The notes: generated from the letters alone by a model not told the origin. 64,000 nt of DNA from Podocnemis expansa (GCA_007922195.1 ML681989.1:49482179-49546178); one strand, 5' to 3'. Numbered from the stretch's first letter, positions 9,897 through 22,335 are shown. Numbers and translations: made by a program.

Positions 9897-11433
9897 TTTT
9901 TTTAAAAACAATTTTTTTTTATTATTCTGATGAAAGTTCTTCTGGAAACCTGAGTTATTTCAAACACTTCAGAGACCCACTGTAGGGAGTCTGGCACCTT
10001 GCTTCTCACCTTTCGAACCCATCCGTGGTACAGCCAGCAACCTGCAGCCCAGCCTCTTCCAGAGAGCTTCACACAACCAAAGCAGCTCCAGCCTCCTGCC
10101 CAACTCAAAAACCTACTACCAACCTCTTCTTGCAGCTATTACAAGGAGCCAGGAGTTACTACTTCTCCCCCTGATGTTGCCCCACCTGTCCCAAAACAGC
10201 CCCCTGCTGTTGCCTCCAAAACCACCCCACAACTCAGTGCCCTACCTGGCTCAAAACCACCGTGAATGGCTATTGCCCCACCTAGGCCCTCCTAGCCACC
10301 CTCCCCAGCCCAGTACAAAACCGTCCACCCCCCATTTCCCCCAAACCACCTGCTCCCCCCACCCCCTATTACCCCAAAGCCACCCCCTTACTGACCCTGT
10401 GGCCCACACCACTGCAGCTGGGCAGCTATTGTCCCATCTGGGTCTCTCACTCACTCACGCTCCAGTATTGCTCAGATTCTCACCTCAGACTCTCTCTGCC
10501 AGCTCCTCCCTCCTTGCCCTGGCCCTAATTTTTTCTCTGGGGCTCCACACTAGGCCTGGGGCTCCCTAGATGGCCTGCCACCTGCCTCACCCCCAGCTTC
10601 CTTTTTGCTCCATGAGCCCTGGTGCCCTGTACTTACTCTTGTGCTGGTGGGCAGGGGAGCAAAGCTGAGTCAGAGCCATGCCATGTACACAGGCTGCCTG
10701 CCTGGAAGGGGACTCAGTTTGCCCTCCTCTCTTCCCCTGTAACAGAGAGAGAAGCTATGTGCTGCAGCCAGGTGGGGCTGGGCAGCAGTTCTCACTCTGT
10801 GTCTTAGCAAGCTTGGGGTGCAGGGGCTGAGCTGAAAGCAGACAGGCAGGCAACAGAGTTGGGGACAGATCCTCTGCCCTGCTGGAAAGCAGCGCCAGCA
10901 AGGCGCAATTTTTCTATGGCCCCTCAAATTTGCAGGGCACTCTGCCTTACAATAACCCCTGAGCCTACCATGCTCTGGTCAGCTCCATCTAGCCAGGCAG
11001 GTGCTTGTGCTACCTGCTGGGCATGGGGCTGGGTTTCCCCTGCCACGTTTTGGCTGGGGGAGGGGAGAGGAAAGGAACTCTGACTGCAGCAATTTATCTT
11101 ATTGATTTGCATGCCCCTGGGCAGCTTACAGAATACCTGGAGCTGTAAGAGACTTGAGAGTGGCCCAGAGGTGCAAATTGCAGTGAGTGTTCCTTTATTC
11201 TCCCTTCCCTCAGCTGGGTCCTGGCAGGGGAATACCTAACCTGTCAGGCTAGCACAGGTGCCTGTCTGGAGAGGAATAGAGCACAGTATGCTCCTTTTCT
11301 TTGCTGCCAGGACTGGTCTGTGTGAGCATGGCTTCCGTGCCCTGTAAAATACCTTACCTGGGCCTTGCCCCCTTTGCCCTGCCGTAGTTATGGCCCTGCC
11401 TTAGGGTCTATGAGTCTACTACACACTTGATTG
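9897..11433. other. GC-rich non-coding stretch, no recognised gene
   Basis: C-rich low-complexity sequence (10100-10620) followed by moderately GC-rich sequence. The frames here are proline-rich and resemble nothing. The piece at about 11379-11401 (CCGTAGTTATGGCCCTG) matches the right end of the short hAT elements at 25123 and 41589, so a decayed relative probably ends here; its left end was not found. Confidence 0.4.
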
Positions 11434-12029
11434 CAGGGCTGGATCAAGGCCCTTAAGGGTCCAGGCTGCCCACTGTTGTGCCACCCTTGCCCCCACTGGT
11501 GCCCAAGCCAGCACTGGAGGGGCCCCTCAGACTTGGCCAGCCATGAGGCCAGGATGGATCAGTGCTCAGCTCTGGGTAGGACCCAACTGATGCTGGAGAG
11601 TCAAAGACTTTGGGCCAGAGGCTGTGGCCAGTGGTGCTCCTGCCCTGCCCCTGGGCTGGCTGGTTTGCCACAGCAGGTCCCAGACCAGCTGGAGTGCCCC
11701 AGTTGTGGGGTGTGCAAGCTGTCAGTGGGCACTGGCAGCATCCCAGGAGTGGGGACTCCCTCCCTAGGAGTGCTGTCAGGCTGGCCCACCCATACACAGA
11801 GGGGACCTGTGTGTATGGTGACAGCAACGCTTCAGAGCCAGAGCTGAGAGTGCTGTCAAGCTGCAGTGCTAGGGCTCCTTCGGCAGCGGCTGGCAGACCC
11901 CAACTGGCCAGGCCAGCCTGAGCCACGGGGACCCAGCTGGCCTGTTGGGGCCAGATTTTTGCAGGACAATGGGGTCCTCCTTTAGTCCAAGGCTGCAACT
12001 TGTAAGCCCCTTGCCTTAATCCAACTCTG
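11434..12029. mobile_element. hAT-type non-autonomous element
   Basis: The left end is CAGGGCTGGATCAAGGCCC. The right end, as reverse complement, is CAGAGTTGGATTAAGGCAA. The CAG start and matching inner bases fit hAT termini and resemble the 34032 and 58031 elements. The flanking 8-mers do not match well, so the element is older or one edge is off. The interior is GC-rich and non-coding. Confidence 0.6.
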
Positions 12030-12059
12030 TTGACTTGTTCCATGTGTGAAATTCTGGTC

Positions 12060-12099
12060 CCACTGAAGTCAATGGCAAAGCTCCTGTTGACTTCAGTGG
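12060..12099. repeat. Short hairpin of the TTGACTTCAGTGG word
   Basis: CCACTGAAGTCAA (12060-12072) and TTGACTTCAGTGG (12087-12099) are perfect 13 bp inverted arms around a 14-base loop. Related half-copies occur near 14746 and 17322. Confidence 0.7.
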
Positions 12100-12980
12100 A
12101 GTCAGAAATTTACCCAACATGGTTTGCATAATGTGTTATCTATCTCTTTTTGATATGTGCTTATCTGACAGGGCTTATTTACCAAGTGGGAAGTTCATCA
12201 CATCCACATAGAGCACCATTATTTGTAACCTAAGCAGTGGGGAGTGCTGGGCAGCTGAGGAAGTAACCACCTCTACGAAATACAAGCCTAGGATGAGGGG
12301 CTGCTATGTAACCCATAGATTGGAATAGGAACCACAATCCCTCTAAGTCACTTGTACAGGGCGTTGGGACTTCTGAACCTGCAAGAACAGTGATCGGTGG
12401 CTCATTCTTTGGTCCATTCCCAAATGTCTATTAAAATGTCCGTACCTTTGTGGTCTGTAATTTAGATCTGATTGTATGCAGGATTTATTCAATTTTAAAA
12501 ATACTTCATAGATGCCTATCTAGTTCTCCGGGTGCCTAGTCCATAACCAAAAAATACCACATAAATGTAGACAAAAGACTGTCCCTGAATATGTCCCCAT
12601 CCATTCACACCCTCCTCAACAGCCTAAGCTGTTGCAGTGTGCTCAGACGGTTATTAAATATGTGCACTGGTCTGCCAAGGGAGTGAGCGAGTTTCAAAAC
12701 TGAGGTTCTTCGGCAGAGACCACCTTGTTAGCAGTTCCCTCCTGTTTGTCCTGAGGGAAATCTAGCTCAAGTGCCTCTGCTGATCTCAACTGTAACAGTA
12801 TGTTATGATTCTCTCAGTTAACCAGCTCCCATACTATCTACGGATTACTGCGTTAAAGCCAGCATCTTGTATTCAACCTCGAAATATATTGGAGGTCAAT
12901 ACAGGTCCCGGAGTACTGATTGAATGCAAGTGTAATGTGCAACTCCATATTACAGCTGGGGCTGCAGCTATCAAGGTGTT
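12100..12980. other. No recognised feature
   Basis: Unique-looking sequence without a supported coding region or repeat. Confidence 0.5.
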
Positions 12981-12986
12981 TTAAAA

Positions 12987-13256
12987 TAGGTCAAGAAGCA
13001 ATGGACTTAAATTACAACATGGGAGGTTTAGGTTGGATTTTAGGAAAAAAATTCCTAACTGTTGGGGTGATTAACCATTGGAATAAATTGCCTAGGCAGA
13101 TTGTGGAATCTCCATCACTGGAGGTTTTTAAGAGCAGGTTAGATGAGCACCTGTCAGGGATGGTTTAAGAGGGTACTTGGTCCTGCCATGAGTGCAGGGG
13201 ACTGGAATGATGACCTCTCATGGTCCCTTGCAGTTTCTATGATTCTATGATTCAGT
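12987..13256 (+). mobile_element. CR1 LINE 3' end, 5'-truncated
   Basis: It encodes the decayed end of CR1 ORF2 (GLGWILGKKFLTVGVINHWNKLP and a PSLEVFKSRLDEHLSGMV run), then the short 3' UTR, and ends in the CR1 octamer repeat TATGATTCTATGATTC. 5' truncation is usual for CR1. Confidence 0.9.
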
Positions 13257-14400
13257 CCCTTGTAGACAGCATGATAGCAATTTAGGCATGGACAATTGTG
13301 GTAAGGTTTGGAGAGAAAAGCTTGCACTTATCTCACCAAGCACAGATGGAAAATGTGCTTTTGGTGCTTTTTCTACAACCTCAGCATCTGGGAACAGCTG
13401 AGGATCTAACACCTACGAAAAAGCGCACTTGTTTTAGAAAAGGCAATCATGTTTCATCAGAAGGACACTGATATGGGTTCTTTCAACTCTTCAGGCTCCT
13501 TCCTACAGCCCTCTAACATTCTGTCTTATCAGGAATGAGTCACCAGCAGCTAGGTCTTATTAAAGACCCAGATTCATCTGAATACTTTGCACTGATTGAG
13601 TCAAATGTGAGATGTGGAGCTGAGTGTCACTGGCATAATATGTGCACTGCAGTCCATATCACATCACCAAACTCTCCTAGCAGATTCAGACTCCATTGAC
13701 CAAAAAAGAGGCAACAGTCCTGACTCCAGCAGCACCCCATGAAAGAGAGACATTGGGGCAGAGGAGTAGGTTTCACAGTTATGCTACGAGTTGTCTCAGA
13801 AAGATAAGAATGATGCTAGTCAAGAACAGTTTCAAGCACTATAGCTAGTGTCCTTATGTGAACTAACAAAATTCCACCTCCAGCTGTGTGGAAGGCTGCT
13901 GGGAAAATGGTCAGAACAAAGAACTACTGTTTTTAGCTTTTGCAAGTATTTGGGGGAAGTTTTTTTGTTTTTTATTTTTATTATTTTTGTTTTTACATCT
14001 AGCTGAAAGGATGATGTCATTCCTGCTTCCAATTGTCCAGAGTTTACGCAAGCTCAGTCCTTCATTACCCACTGCACTCTCGACCAACTGCAGCTCATAG
14101 AGTTATCAGTGGAAGTCTAGAACCTTCTAGCAATACTCCTTCCACAGTCCATGAGACTATAAACATTGGTTTGTCATGATTGTGACATTCTGTGCATTTC
14201 ATAGTCACGTAAAAATATTTAAGAAGTTTTAATCTAAATGTTCAAAAGCAACCTGTGAGTTCATTTGGCTGACATTTTGGGTGCCCACTTGATGCAACAC
14301 TTCTGAAAATGTAAACCTTTGTGCTTGAGAGTAAAAGGGCATGTCAGGTAGAGGAAAGGATTCTCTTCAGAACAATTTTTTGGCCTTGAATACTATTAAA
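13257..14400. other. No recognised feature
   Basis: AT-moderate sequence with no supported gene or repeat. Confidence 0.5.
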
Positions 14401-14402
14401 CT

Positions 14403-14512
14403 AATTGTCAGGTCAGGTATAGTCTTTGTTCTGTTTGCACAGTGCCTAGCATGGAGGGGTCTTGGTCCATGATTGGTGTGCCTAGTTGCAAATAATAACT
14501 AATAATAATCCT
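14403..14512 (+). repeat. Old LINE/SINE 3' tail (L3/CR1-like)
   Basis: The sequence GTTTGCACAGTGCCTAGCA, a GGGTCTTGGTCCATGATTGG block and a terminal AATAATAACTAATAATAAT resemble the 3' end shared by L3-type LINEs and CORE-like SINEs in amniotes. The family name is from memory. Confidence 0.6.
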
Positions 14513-16745
14513 ACTGGGATAGTCAGAGGCATCTGATGTTATGGTTGTTGCTGTTGTTGTTACTTGCTGTTCTATTCCTGAGGAAATCACAAAAAAATAA
14601 CAATTACACTGCCAGTCAGTAATAAAATGTTGAATATACAGGGTTAGCCAGTACATCCAGAGGCAGTGGGAGGGACCCCAAGACCCCAGGAGGAGAAACA
14701 GAACATGGCCCTCCTCTAACTCTAGTGGATGGCAAAGCCCCCATTGACTTCAGTGGTACAGGATCAAGACTGAGTCCTTTAGAAGGCATTTTGACCCCTG
14801 GGGCTGGGCAGTGGACATAGAGGTTAGCAATCTGTTCTATCCATTGGATGTGCAGTAGAGATCTGACCTCATGGCTCTTGTTTTAGAGGGAATGAATGGG
14901 CCAAGGATGTTAATGTAACGCAATCACTGTCTAACATTAAGCAGTGTTAGACAAAGTCTGGGCTTTGGCACACAGAGACCTAAGCCTGCTTAGCACTATG
15001 GCAAACATACCGCTAAAAATCCTTTTAGCCTTTTATTAAAGGTGCAGAAAAGAAGGCAAACCAGTTACAGCATTTGCAATGTATAATAATATGTTTTATT
15101 TTTAACAACATTCCTTATTGTCTTTCCCTCAGCTGGAGGGAGTCTTGCAAGGAAAAAAATTCCCTTGTTTGAGGTCTCCTAGATGGTATTAAAGATTAGG
15201 AATACTTGTTCATCTGGGGAGAAGAGAAATTAGTTGTGGACAGGTTGGAGCTGTTTCTCTTGAAGTTTGGTGCATCTCAGGCGGTGTTTGGTATGCAGCT
15301 GGAACTAGGAAGTGTGGTGGTGTCGGATTCCTCTCTCTGGCCTGATATACCTCAAGATTAGCATAAAGAAGGTTCAGGGTCCAAGGAGGTGGCTGTTATG
15401 ACAGCCATGATGCTCAAGCTTTCTGCAGTAGCCTCCCTCTCTTCTGTTGTTCTTTCCTCTTCAGATCTAAAAAAAGGAGTGATTGGTGGAATTGACTGCC
15501 CCCTCATTATTTTATCCACTGATTAAGTGTAATATGTGACTGACATACCAGGGAAAGGGTACAATGCAGACCAATGAGTAGCTGTGTCACCTCTGCCCAG
15601 TATGGCGGTGTGACCTGTACGATGCACAGCTTCCAGCATGCATAAACAAGTTTATTAACCACAAAGAGAGATTTTGAGGGAGTACAAGTAATGAGGCTTA
15701 AAAGTAAAAAATGGTTACAATGGGAGGAAGGAAAAAAAACAAACCAAAAAACTTCAACTGGTGCCTAACAACCTTTGCTTTGAATTTAACATAATTTGTT
15801 TTCTCATCATATTGTTTCAGTAGTCTTGCTGACCAAATTTATTAGGTCAGGAGCCCTTCTCCAGTACAGTGACTGCTTTATTTTTTTGCTTCTGTTACTG
15901 TGAATGATATTGGCAGGGAGAGAGAGTGAAGGTATCTTGGAGTGTTCCTCCTTTTTAAGCCTCAGCCCGCTCTGGAAAAACACTTGTAACTAAGATTCAG
16001 GATCCAAAGCATCTACAGGAAAGGCTGTTCCCTGCTGCTTTTTCCCCTCAGATGTTTGAGCACACTTTGTTTTCCTTCCTAATTTAAACACTCTGCTTAC
16101 TGCTTAAATGCAGATTAAGGAGACTACACATTTTCTTTGTTTGAGACAGATCTGTTTCCCAGTCTCAGTTTGGAAGATGTTAATTTCATACAGTGGAATC
16201 TTATAACTTAAATAATGTTGCCCCATCAATTTTATCAGGACCATACTGACTAGCAAGTTGTAAGTTTCAAATGATGGCTGAGAAACCCTAATTTGTACAA
16301 AGTCTATTACAACAGTGTTCAGAATGTGAACAAGGGGGTACATTGTGTCACACTGCCACACTAATTCTGGTGCATTAATTTCCAGTTCCATATCCTCTGT
16401 TTTTACTAAGCATGATTTTAGCAGTCCTTGAATAAAACCAGCAAGGCCAAGTATGTTTGCATTAATTTAGTCTCACTGCCTGGTTCTCTTGCATTTGTTT
16501 ATTTTTATAACATACTTTATTGAAAATAACTTGACCTACTTTCCATGCTAAACTCCTAAGCCTGCAAAAGTTACAGGCCAGTTGTCACAACACTCCCTAT
16601 CCCCTTTCAGGTGATTGGCTCGCTAGGAGAGGCATGAGAGCAGAACGCAAACAGTTCTTGATCAAAGACTTGCTGGTGCGTTCTGCCTTTCCCTCAGAGG
16701 CAGGAATGTTCCTTGCATACTTCCACCCTGTGCAAGAGCACTGCA
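14513..16745. other. No gene; mostly unassigned
   Basis: Near 14746 there is a half-copy of the CATTGACTTCAGTGG word. Around 15650 the plus strand reads AAGTTTATTAACC, an AATAAA on the minus strand, and the surrounding 15550-16080 could be part of an old LTR, but no TG...CA edges or duplication were found. The minus frames here are not protein-like. Confidence 0.4.
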
Positions 16746-16751
16746 AAATAC

Positions 16752-16923
16752 AGGGAGTCATGTGGCACTTAAAGACTAACAGATTTATTTTTCTCAAGAG
16801 CTTTTGTGGGAGAAAAATTTTCTCCCACAAAAGCTCATGCAAAAAATAAATCTGTTAGTCTTTAAGTGCCACACGACTCCTTGGTTTTTTTGCTGGACTA
16901 GACTAACACGGCTGTCCCTGTGG
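16752..16923. mobile_element. tRNA-headed turtle SINE, inverted fold-back dimer
   Basis: The left arm (16752-16816) is GGAGTCATGTGGCACTTAAA, then AGACTAACAGATTTATTT and a GCTTTTGTGGGAGAAAA end. The right arm (16816-16885) repeats it in reverse complement with only a few differences, directly abutting, and continues into the tRNA-derived head to 16923 (GACTAACACGGCTGTCCC). The arms meet with almost no spacer. Confidence 0.88.
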
Positions 16924-16929
16924 AAATTT

Positions 16930-18735
16930 GCAAAATATAGCCCACAGCAAAATAGGGTACAGTGAAGCTAGAACATTTTGTGGCATGCTGAGAGCTACTG
17001 AAGCAAACTGTAAACCCCAGATATGATGGAAACTGTTTCAAGTCAGGAATACTGCAGCACCCCTAGTGCCAACATCTCCAATAGATTAGGATCTGCAAAT
17101 TAGGAACCTAATAATTTTGAGAGTGTGGGTCACAGGGCTACCGAAGGCAATCTGAACACTCTCTCTGATTTCACTGTGCTTAGGACCGTCCTTGTAGTGT
17201 CTTTCACTGAAGAATCTCCATGCTGTTTTCATCATTGGACCTCTCACTCTAATGGGTGCTTTGCCCAAATATAGGTTGCAGTGTGTGCTGCTTTATTCAT
17301 TATTTCCACTGCCAAACTCCCACTGACTTCAGGGAGTGCAGGTCTGGGCCTTGACAGAAACTCATTAAACGCCATCAAACTAATTGGAGAATGCTGTTTT
17401 CTTTCTGGGTTAAGAATATTTTCAAACTAGTGGATAGGGAGCTGTGTGTCATTGACATTAATCTGGTTATGCATAGGGCCCTATCCAAATACTGTTGACT
17501 TGAGAGGAAAGACTCCAATTGACCGTTCATGCTCACACATAAATACCTGCAAAACCATGGGTGGATTTTGAAGCTGCCATTGTGGGAGGCAGCTCCAAAA
17601 ATCCAGTCCCCTCCCTCCGTAATCTGGCTACTGTTTCTGGGGCCAGGGCTGGATTCTGCTGCTGCTGGTGGGGCAGATCCTCACTGGGGAGGCAGAGAGT
17701 GGCTAGTCAAGGGGTGACAATGCCTCTCTCTGCCTTGGATAAATTCCACCCCTGTGCAAAATGTTGCTTCAGAATGGCCAATAAATACGATGGAGAAGTT
17801 AGTCTGAGACTACAGTTGCAGATGAATCTATAGATAGATAAATCCTGTGATATTTGCAGTGTCGCTAAGGGAAGGATGTTTCAACGTGCTGTGGTATAGA
17901 CTCCCTCATTGCACATGCATGAATGCAAATGAAAATTACATGTGTTCGTCAGCATAACAATAGGTCCCTTGGAATGAACAATTCAGAATAAAAATGGTTC
18001 TTTCAGAGTAAAAAGCATTTTTTGTCTAGTTTTTAGAAGTACAGCAGGAAAACTCCATTTATTTATGCTTTCTTTCAAACAATAGTTTCTTTGTTCTGTT
18101 CTTCCTTTGCCTTCTGTGCTAGTTAGCCATGATGTCTGACAATGGCAGGCTAGGGAGAGAAAAAGGAGACAGAATAATTGTCAGGAGAAAGAAGTAATTA
18201 TGTGCCCTTCAGAAAATATAATTCAAGCAACATTTTAAAACAAACAAGCCAATGAAATGTGTGCCAGCCAGATATACAGGACTTTTCCTTAAACACACAT
18301 TTACATTACTCAGTCATTCTGAGTTGCTGTTTCCCATTATTGTCTGTTCTCATTTCTTCCTTCCAGCAGTGCCCACAAAGCCAGGAATTCCCCAATACGT
18401 TCATGCACCCCAGTTCAGAAGGTGCCTTCCAAAAGGATTATTATTGCTGCTTGATAGATGTCACATGATAGGGGATGACAGGAAGAGGTGGGTAACCCAT
18501 AAAAACACATTTAACATGTATAAAAAACTGTGATGCTTTAGAATTTTACCCAGACTAGTAAGAAGGTGTGTAACCACTTGCCCTGTAACCTTAGGTGTCT
18601 GTGTTGTGCCATCTTGGTTCAGCGCCATGACAGCAGTTTTGTGCTCAGAGCGCAGTGGCCTACATCTGGATTCCACCAGCCTTGGTTAGTCCTTGCAGGA
18701 TGACCCCAACCTTTCCATGACCTGACTACCCCCAA
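16930..18735. other. No recognised feature
   Basis: Short frames here resemble nothing. A CCACTGACTTCAGGG word lies near 17322. Confidence 0.45.
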
Positions 18736-18738
18736 ACT

Positions 18739-19233
18739 GTAGAAAAGGACCTGGGGATTATGGTGGATGGGAAGTTGGATACGAATCAACAGTGTGCCCT
18801 TGTTGCCAAAAAGGCCAATGGCATATTGGGTTGCATCAGTAGGAGCGTTGCCAGTAGATCAAGGGATGTGATTATTCCCTTCTATTTGGCACCGGTGAGG
18901 CTGCATCTGGAATACTATATCCAGTTATGAGCTCCCCACTACAGAAAGGATGTGAACAAATTAGAAGGAGTCCAGCAGAGGGCAATGAAAATGATTAGGG
19001 AGCTGGGGCACATAACTTACGAGGAGAGACTGAAGGAACTTGGCTTATTTGGTTTGCAGAAGAGAAGACTGATAGGGGATTGGCTAACTACTTTCAACTG
19101 CTTGACGGGGTGCTCCAAAGAGGAAGGAGCTAGGCTGTTCTCAGTGGTGGCAGAGGATCGAACAAAGAGTAATGGCTTTAAGCCACAGCTGGGGAAGTCT
19201 AGGCTGGATATTAGGAAAAACCTCCTCACTAGG
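18739..19233 (+). mobile_element. CR1 LINE ORF2 C-terminal part (left half of a split copy)
   Basis: The frame after 18952 reads LEGVQQRAMKMIRELGHI, a YEERLKELGLFGLQKRR run and a SRLDIRKNLLTR end, the conserved C-terminus of CR1 ORF2. The match stops at 19233, where a foreign segment starts, and resumes at 20681 in the expected place. The copy is 5'-truncated and lacks the polymerase core. Confidence 0.92.
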
Positions 19234-20676
19234 TGTTACGTGTTAGCTCTGTGTTCTTGAGGAATCAGAGCACAGTATCCAGCCTGTGCCTCCCTTCCCC
19301 CACACATCCCCCAACCTCCACTTGAACTGAAAACCAAAAACAGTAGGACATGGGAGACCTTTTCCTAATCTACCCATATCCAAAAGCCATCAGCACAATG
19401 GAGCTTCATTTGCATTGACTATGGAGAACCAGACTCCAAAGCAGGAGCCGCACTGAACTCTGGGATTGAAGAAGCAGAAACCACACTGAACTCTGGGATT
19501 GAAGAAACAGGGAAGCATTGCCTGATGGGGGATCTCACACCAAAACGAACAAACTCAGCAATTATCAGACCATTCTAGTCACAGACGTGATAATTGATAC
19601 CCAAAATACTGAGCCTGCCTGGCTGTATTGTGAGCTTCTCTGAACCATTACACCCATCCAGGAATGTGTATTGGCCACCTAAACAAGTCCTTATAAAAAA
19701 CCTTTACCCACATAGTGCAGTAGTGAGTGTGTGTCCTGTGCAAGTCCTGACTGGATCCTTTCTGAATCTTGTGAGAGTCTGGATTGAGTCCTGAGTCCTG
19801 ATGCTTGGATCTAAAGCTGTATCATTTCCACTGGGATTTGGCTTTTCTTCCTTGCTGATTGCTGTGGGAGCTTTGTTTCCATCCAGCCTCTGACCCTGAT
19901 CTGCACAACCTGGAAACCTTTCTGCTACACGGAGTGGTGAGACCCCCCCCCCCCTTTCTTCTCTCTCTCTCTAGGCCTGATACAGTAGAATCTAGGTAAT
20001 ATTGTAGCTGGGTGTTCTTCTTTCCTTGTATGTTTATCAATGCTGTAACTGGGTATGTTGGGGTATTCTGCTCTCCTTTGTAATTATTATTAGTAGTACA
20101 AGTTTTAGATACCTAGCAATAAAATGACTTTTGTTATTAAGCCAGTTTCCAGACTCTTTTAAGACATCATTCCCTCTCCTTTGTGGTCTTGGTTTCTTTA
20201 TATCACTTTGCAGCAACGCTTCTATTACCTAGCCAAAGATCCCTGTAATGCCCACAACCCTGTAAGGTTTGCTCATTGATGGGGATAGTAGCCTGATTGA
20301 CTCCAGGGGCATATAAGGGTGACAGCTGACAAGTGCTGTTTTGACCCAGCCTGATTGAGTCCAGGGGCATATAAGGGTAGCAGCTGAGAAGTGCTGTGTG
20401 ACCCAGCCTGCTCAAGATCCATAATCCAGCCTAGTTTGGTGCGGTACAGGGGCACATAAGGGTAGCAGCAGAGAAGTGCTGTGTGACCCAGCCTACTGAG
20501 TTCAGGGACACATAAGGGGTCAGCTGAGAGTGCTGATAGACCCGGTCCGCTCAGACGCACCTCTGTAGAAACACAAGTCACACAAGCAGCACACTAATAG
20601 AAGTACCATCTTCCCCATAGAGAAAGCAACCCTAATAAATGGGCATACCCCGAGTTGGTGGGCAAAGTTGGTAACA
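19234..20676 (+). mobile_element. Solo-LTR-like insertion with 4 bp TAGG duplication
   Basis: It begins TGTTACGTG and ends TTGGTAACA, the TG...CA edges of an LTR with a short inverted repeat. TAGG flanks it at 19230-19233 and 20677-20680. A TATA-like CCTTATAAAAAACC lies near 19690 and an AATAAA near 20120, consistent with promoter and polyadenylation signals on the plus strand. The 1443 bp length is long for a solo LTR, and there is no coding region. It splits a CR1 copy cleanly, so it is younger than that copy. Confidence 0.82.
20289..20545 (+). repeat. Tandem repeat of about 58 bp inside the LTR
   Basis: Four diverged units share GGGGCATATAAGGGT, a CAGCTGAGAAGTGCTGTG block and GACCCAGCCT. 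An extra stretch of about 30 bp separates the second and third. The array lies downstream of the putative polyadenylation signal, in what would be U5. Confidence 0.8.
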
Positions 20677-20872
20677 TAGGAAGATCATGAAATACTGGAA
20701 TAGGTTGCTTAGGAAGGTGGCGGAAACTCCATCTTTGGAAACTTTTAAGACCTGGCTGGATCAAACACTGTCTGGGATGATTTAGTGGGTGTTGCCCTGC
20801 TTTTAGCAGGATGTTGGACTAGATGACCTTATGAGGTCCCTTCCAGCTCTGATATTCTATGGTTTTCTGATT
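20677..20872 (+). mobile_element. CR1 LINE 3' end (right half of the split copy)
   Basis: It continues the CR1 at 18739-19233 with TACTGGAATAGGTTGCTTAG, an ETPSLETFKTWLDQTLSG-like coding remnant, and the 3' UTR, ending in a degenerate octamer tail (TCTATGGTTTTCTGATTCTG). Confidence 0.9.
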
Positions 20873-20874
20873 CT

Positions 20875-21275
20875 GTTATAAACTGCCTGTGCTATAGCTT
20901 CCAGCCCCTTCATTAAAATGTATCAGGTCAAGTTAGCAGCCCCTTTACAAAGATAGGACCCAACACCTTTTTAACCTAACTGGGGTTAGCAAACACTCTA
21001 TTTTAATCAAAGCATTGAATCAGTCTAAAGTAAGACACGTTTATTAAACAAAAAGACATAGGATTAAGAGATTCCATGTACAGAGAATAAAGATATAAAA
21101 GGTTCCTAGGAAACAAAAGTAAAAATATGTTTCCATGACTAATGCCTGATCTAGCAAACTAGAGCCTTTTATTCGAAAGAAGGGCTTCTCATCAAGTCTC
21201 TTTTCTAGCATAGATGATGTGATGGTATGCAGAACCCCAGTGTACTGCCTGGGAGCTGGATGCTACTGAGATCTC
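20875..21275. other. Unassigned; possible old LTR sequence
   Basis: The sequence contains ACACGTTTATTAAAC near 21038, an AATAAA on the minus strand, and seems to continue on the far side of the MITEs at 21279-22687 up to about 23570. It may be one minus-strand LTR cut by later insertions, but I found no edges. Confidence 0.3.
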
Positions 21276-21278
21276 ATT

Positions 21279-21686
21279 GGGTATGTCTATACTAGGGGCT
21301 TAAGCTGACTTAAGGAGCCGTAAGTTGACTTAAGCAAAGCCCTGGCCACTTTTGGCATTTATTAAGTCAACTTAAGGGCTTCCTTAAACTGACTTAATAA
21401 CTCTTACTCTTAAAGTCAACTTAGGTGTTAAGTTGACTTTATTAAGTCAACTTAATGAAGTGTGGCTACCTAAGTCAACTTAAGGAACCCTATCTAATAA
21501 CATGTGACTGCTTAAGTCAACTTAAGCAACACATGTTTTCATGAGGATACTTTCTTAAGTCAACTTAACCAACTTTGTTAAGTCAACTTAAGAGAAGTGT
21601 GGACTCACTAAGTTGACGTAATAAAGTCAGCCTAAAGCAGATTTTATTAAGCTGACTTAATAGAGCCCTCTAGTGTAGACATAGCC
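21279..21686. mobile_element. Chompy-like MITE D (TTAAGTTGACTTAA-word subtype)
   Basis: The left end is GGGTATGTCTATACTAG and the right end is CTAGTGTAGACATAGCC. The flanks are ATT and ACT, a 3 bp duplication with one change. The interior is at least ten alternating copies of AAGTCAACTTAA or its complement, with short spacers. No coding capacity. Confidence 0.85.
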
Positions 21687-21778
21687 ACTCTGACCAGCTT
21701 GGGATCCCTCTCACACTGTGGTGTTGTGACAAGCCACAAACCCTTGGCAGGTATTGCACTTACACAGACCTCCAAAGG

Positions 21779-22066
21779 TAGAGTCACCAGATACCAAAGC
21801 ATTGAAAGGAGGACAGAGAAGTATAAAGAGGAGGACATTGGAGGATACATGGAGAAAATGTAGTATTAATGTAACATTCTTCTGTTTTTAGGGACCCTTG
21901 AACACTTCCCTCTAAAAATAGGGTCTTCTGGGGCTTCCAGCATACTTTAACCCCTGTAAGTAAAAAGCCAGACAAAATCATGTATTTTTAAAATGCCTGC
22001 TGGACAAAGGACATGAAGGAAAAAAGGAGGACACGTCCTCCTTTTGCCTGACATCTGGTAACCCTA
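21779..22066. mobile_element. hAT-type MITE (TAGRGTCACCAGAT termini)
   Basis: The termini TAGAGTCACCAGAT and ATCTGGTAACCCTA are inverted. TCCAAAGG is duplicated perfectly at 21771-21778 and 22067-22074. The inner GGAGGACA and TCCTCCTTTT blocks near the ends also pair. Confidence 0.88.
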
Positions 22067-22335
22067 TCCAAAGGCTGGGACCACACTAATTCAGTTCAGT
22101 GAATGCTCTCTAGCCACTCATGAGCCAACAAGAAAGAAACTTCAACTTGCTCTTCAGCCCAGGACCACACACCTAAACCCAGTCAAAAAACTTGATCAAT
22201 GAAGATTATAATCCAATCTTCCCTTCCCTCAAAGTGGTACTAACATGCACCAACTTCTATTGACTGAGGAGTTTATCTGAACTTTTCACTCAAAAACACA
22301 CTGGTTAAAATAAAACATTAAAGAAGTTTGGTAAC

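Noticed and set aside
20273..20581. Minus-strand frame with internal repeats resembling a repeat protein
   Set aside because: It is a by-product of the 58 bp tandem array in the solo LTR; units are not in consistent frame.
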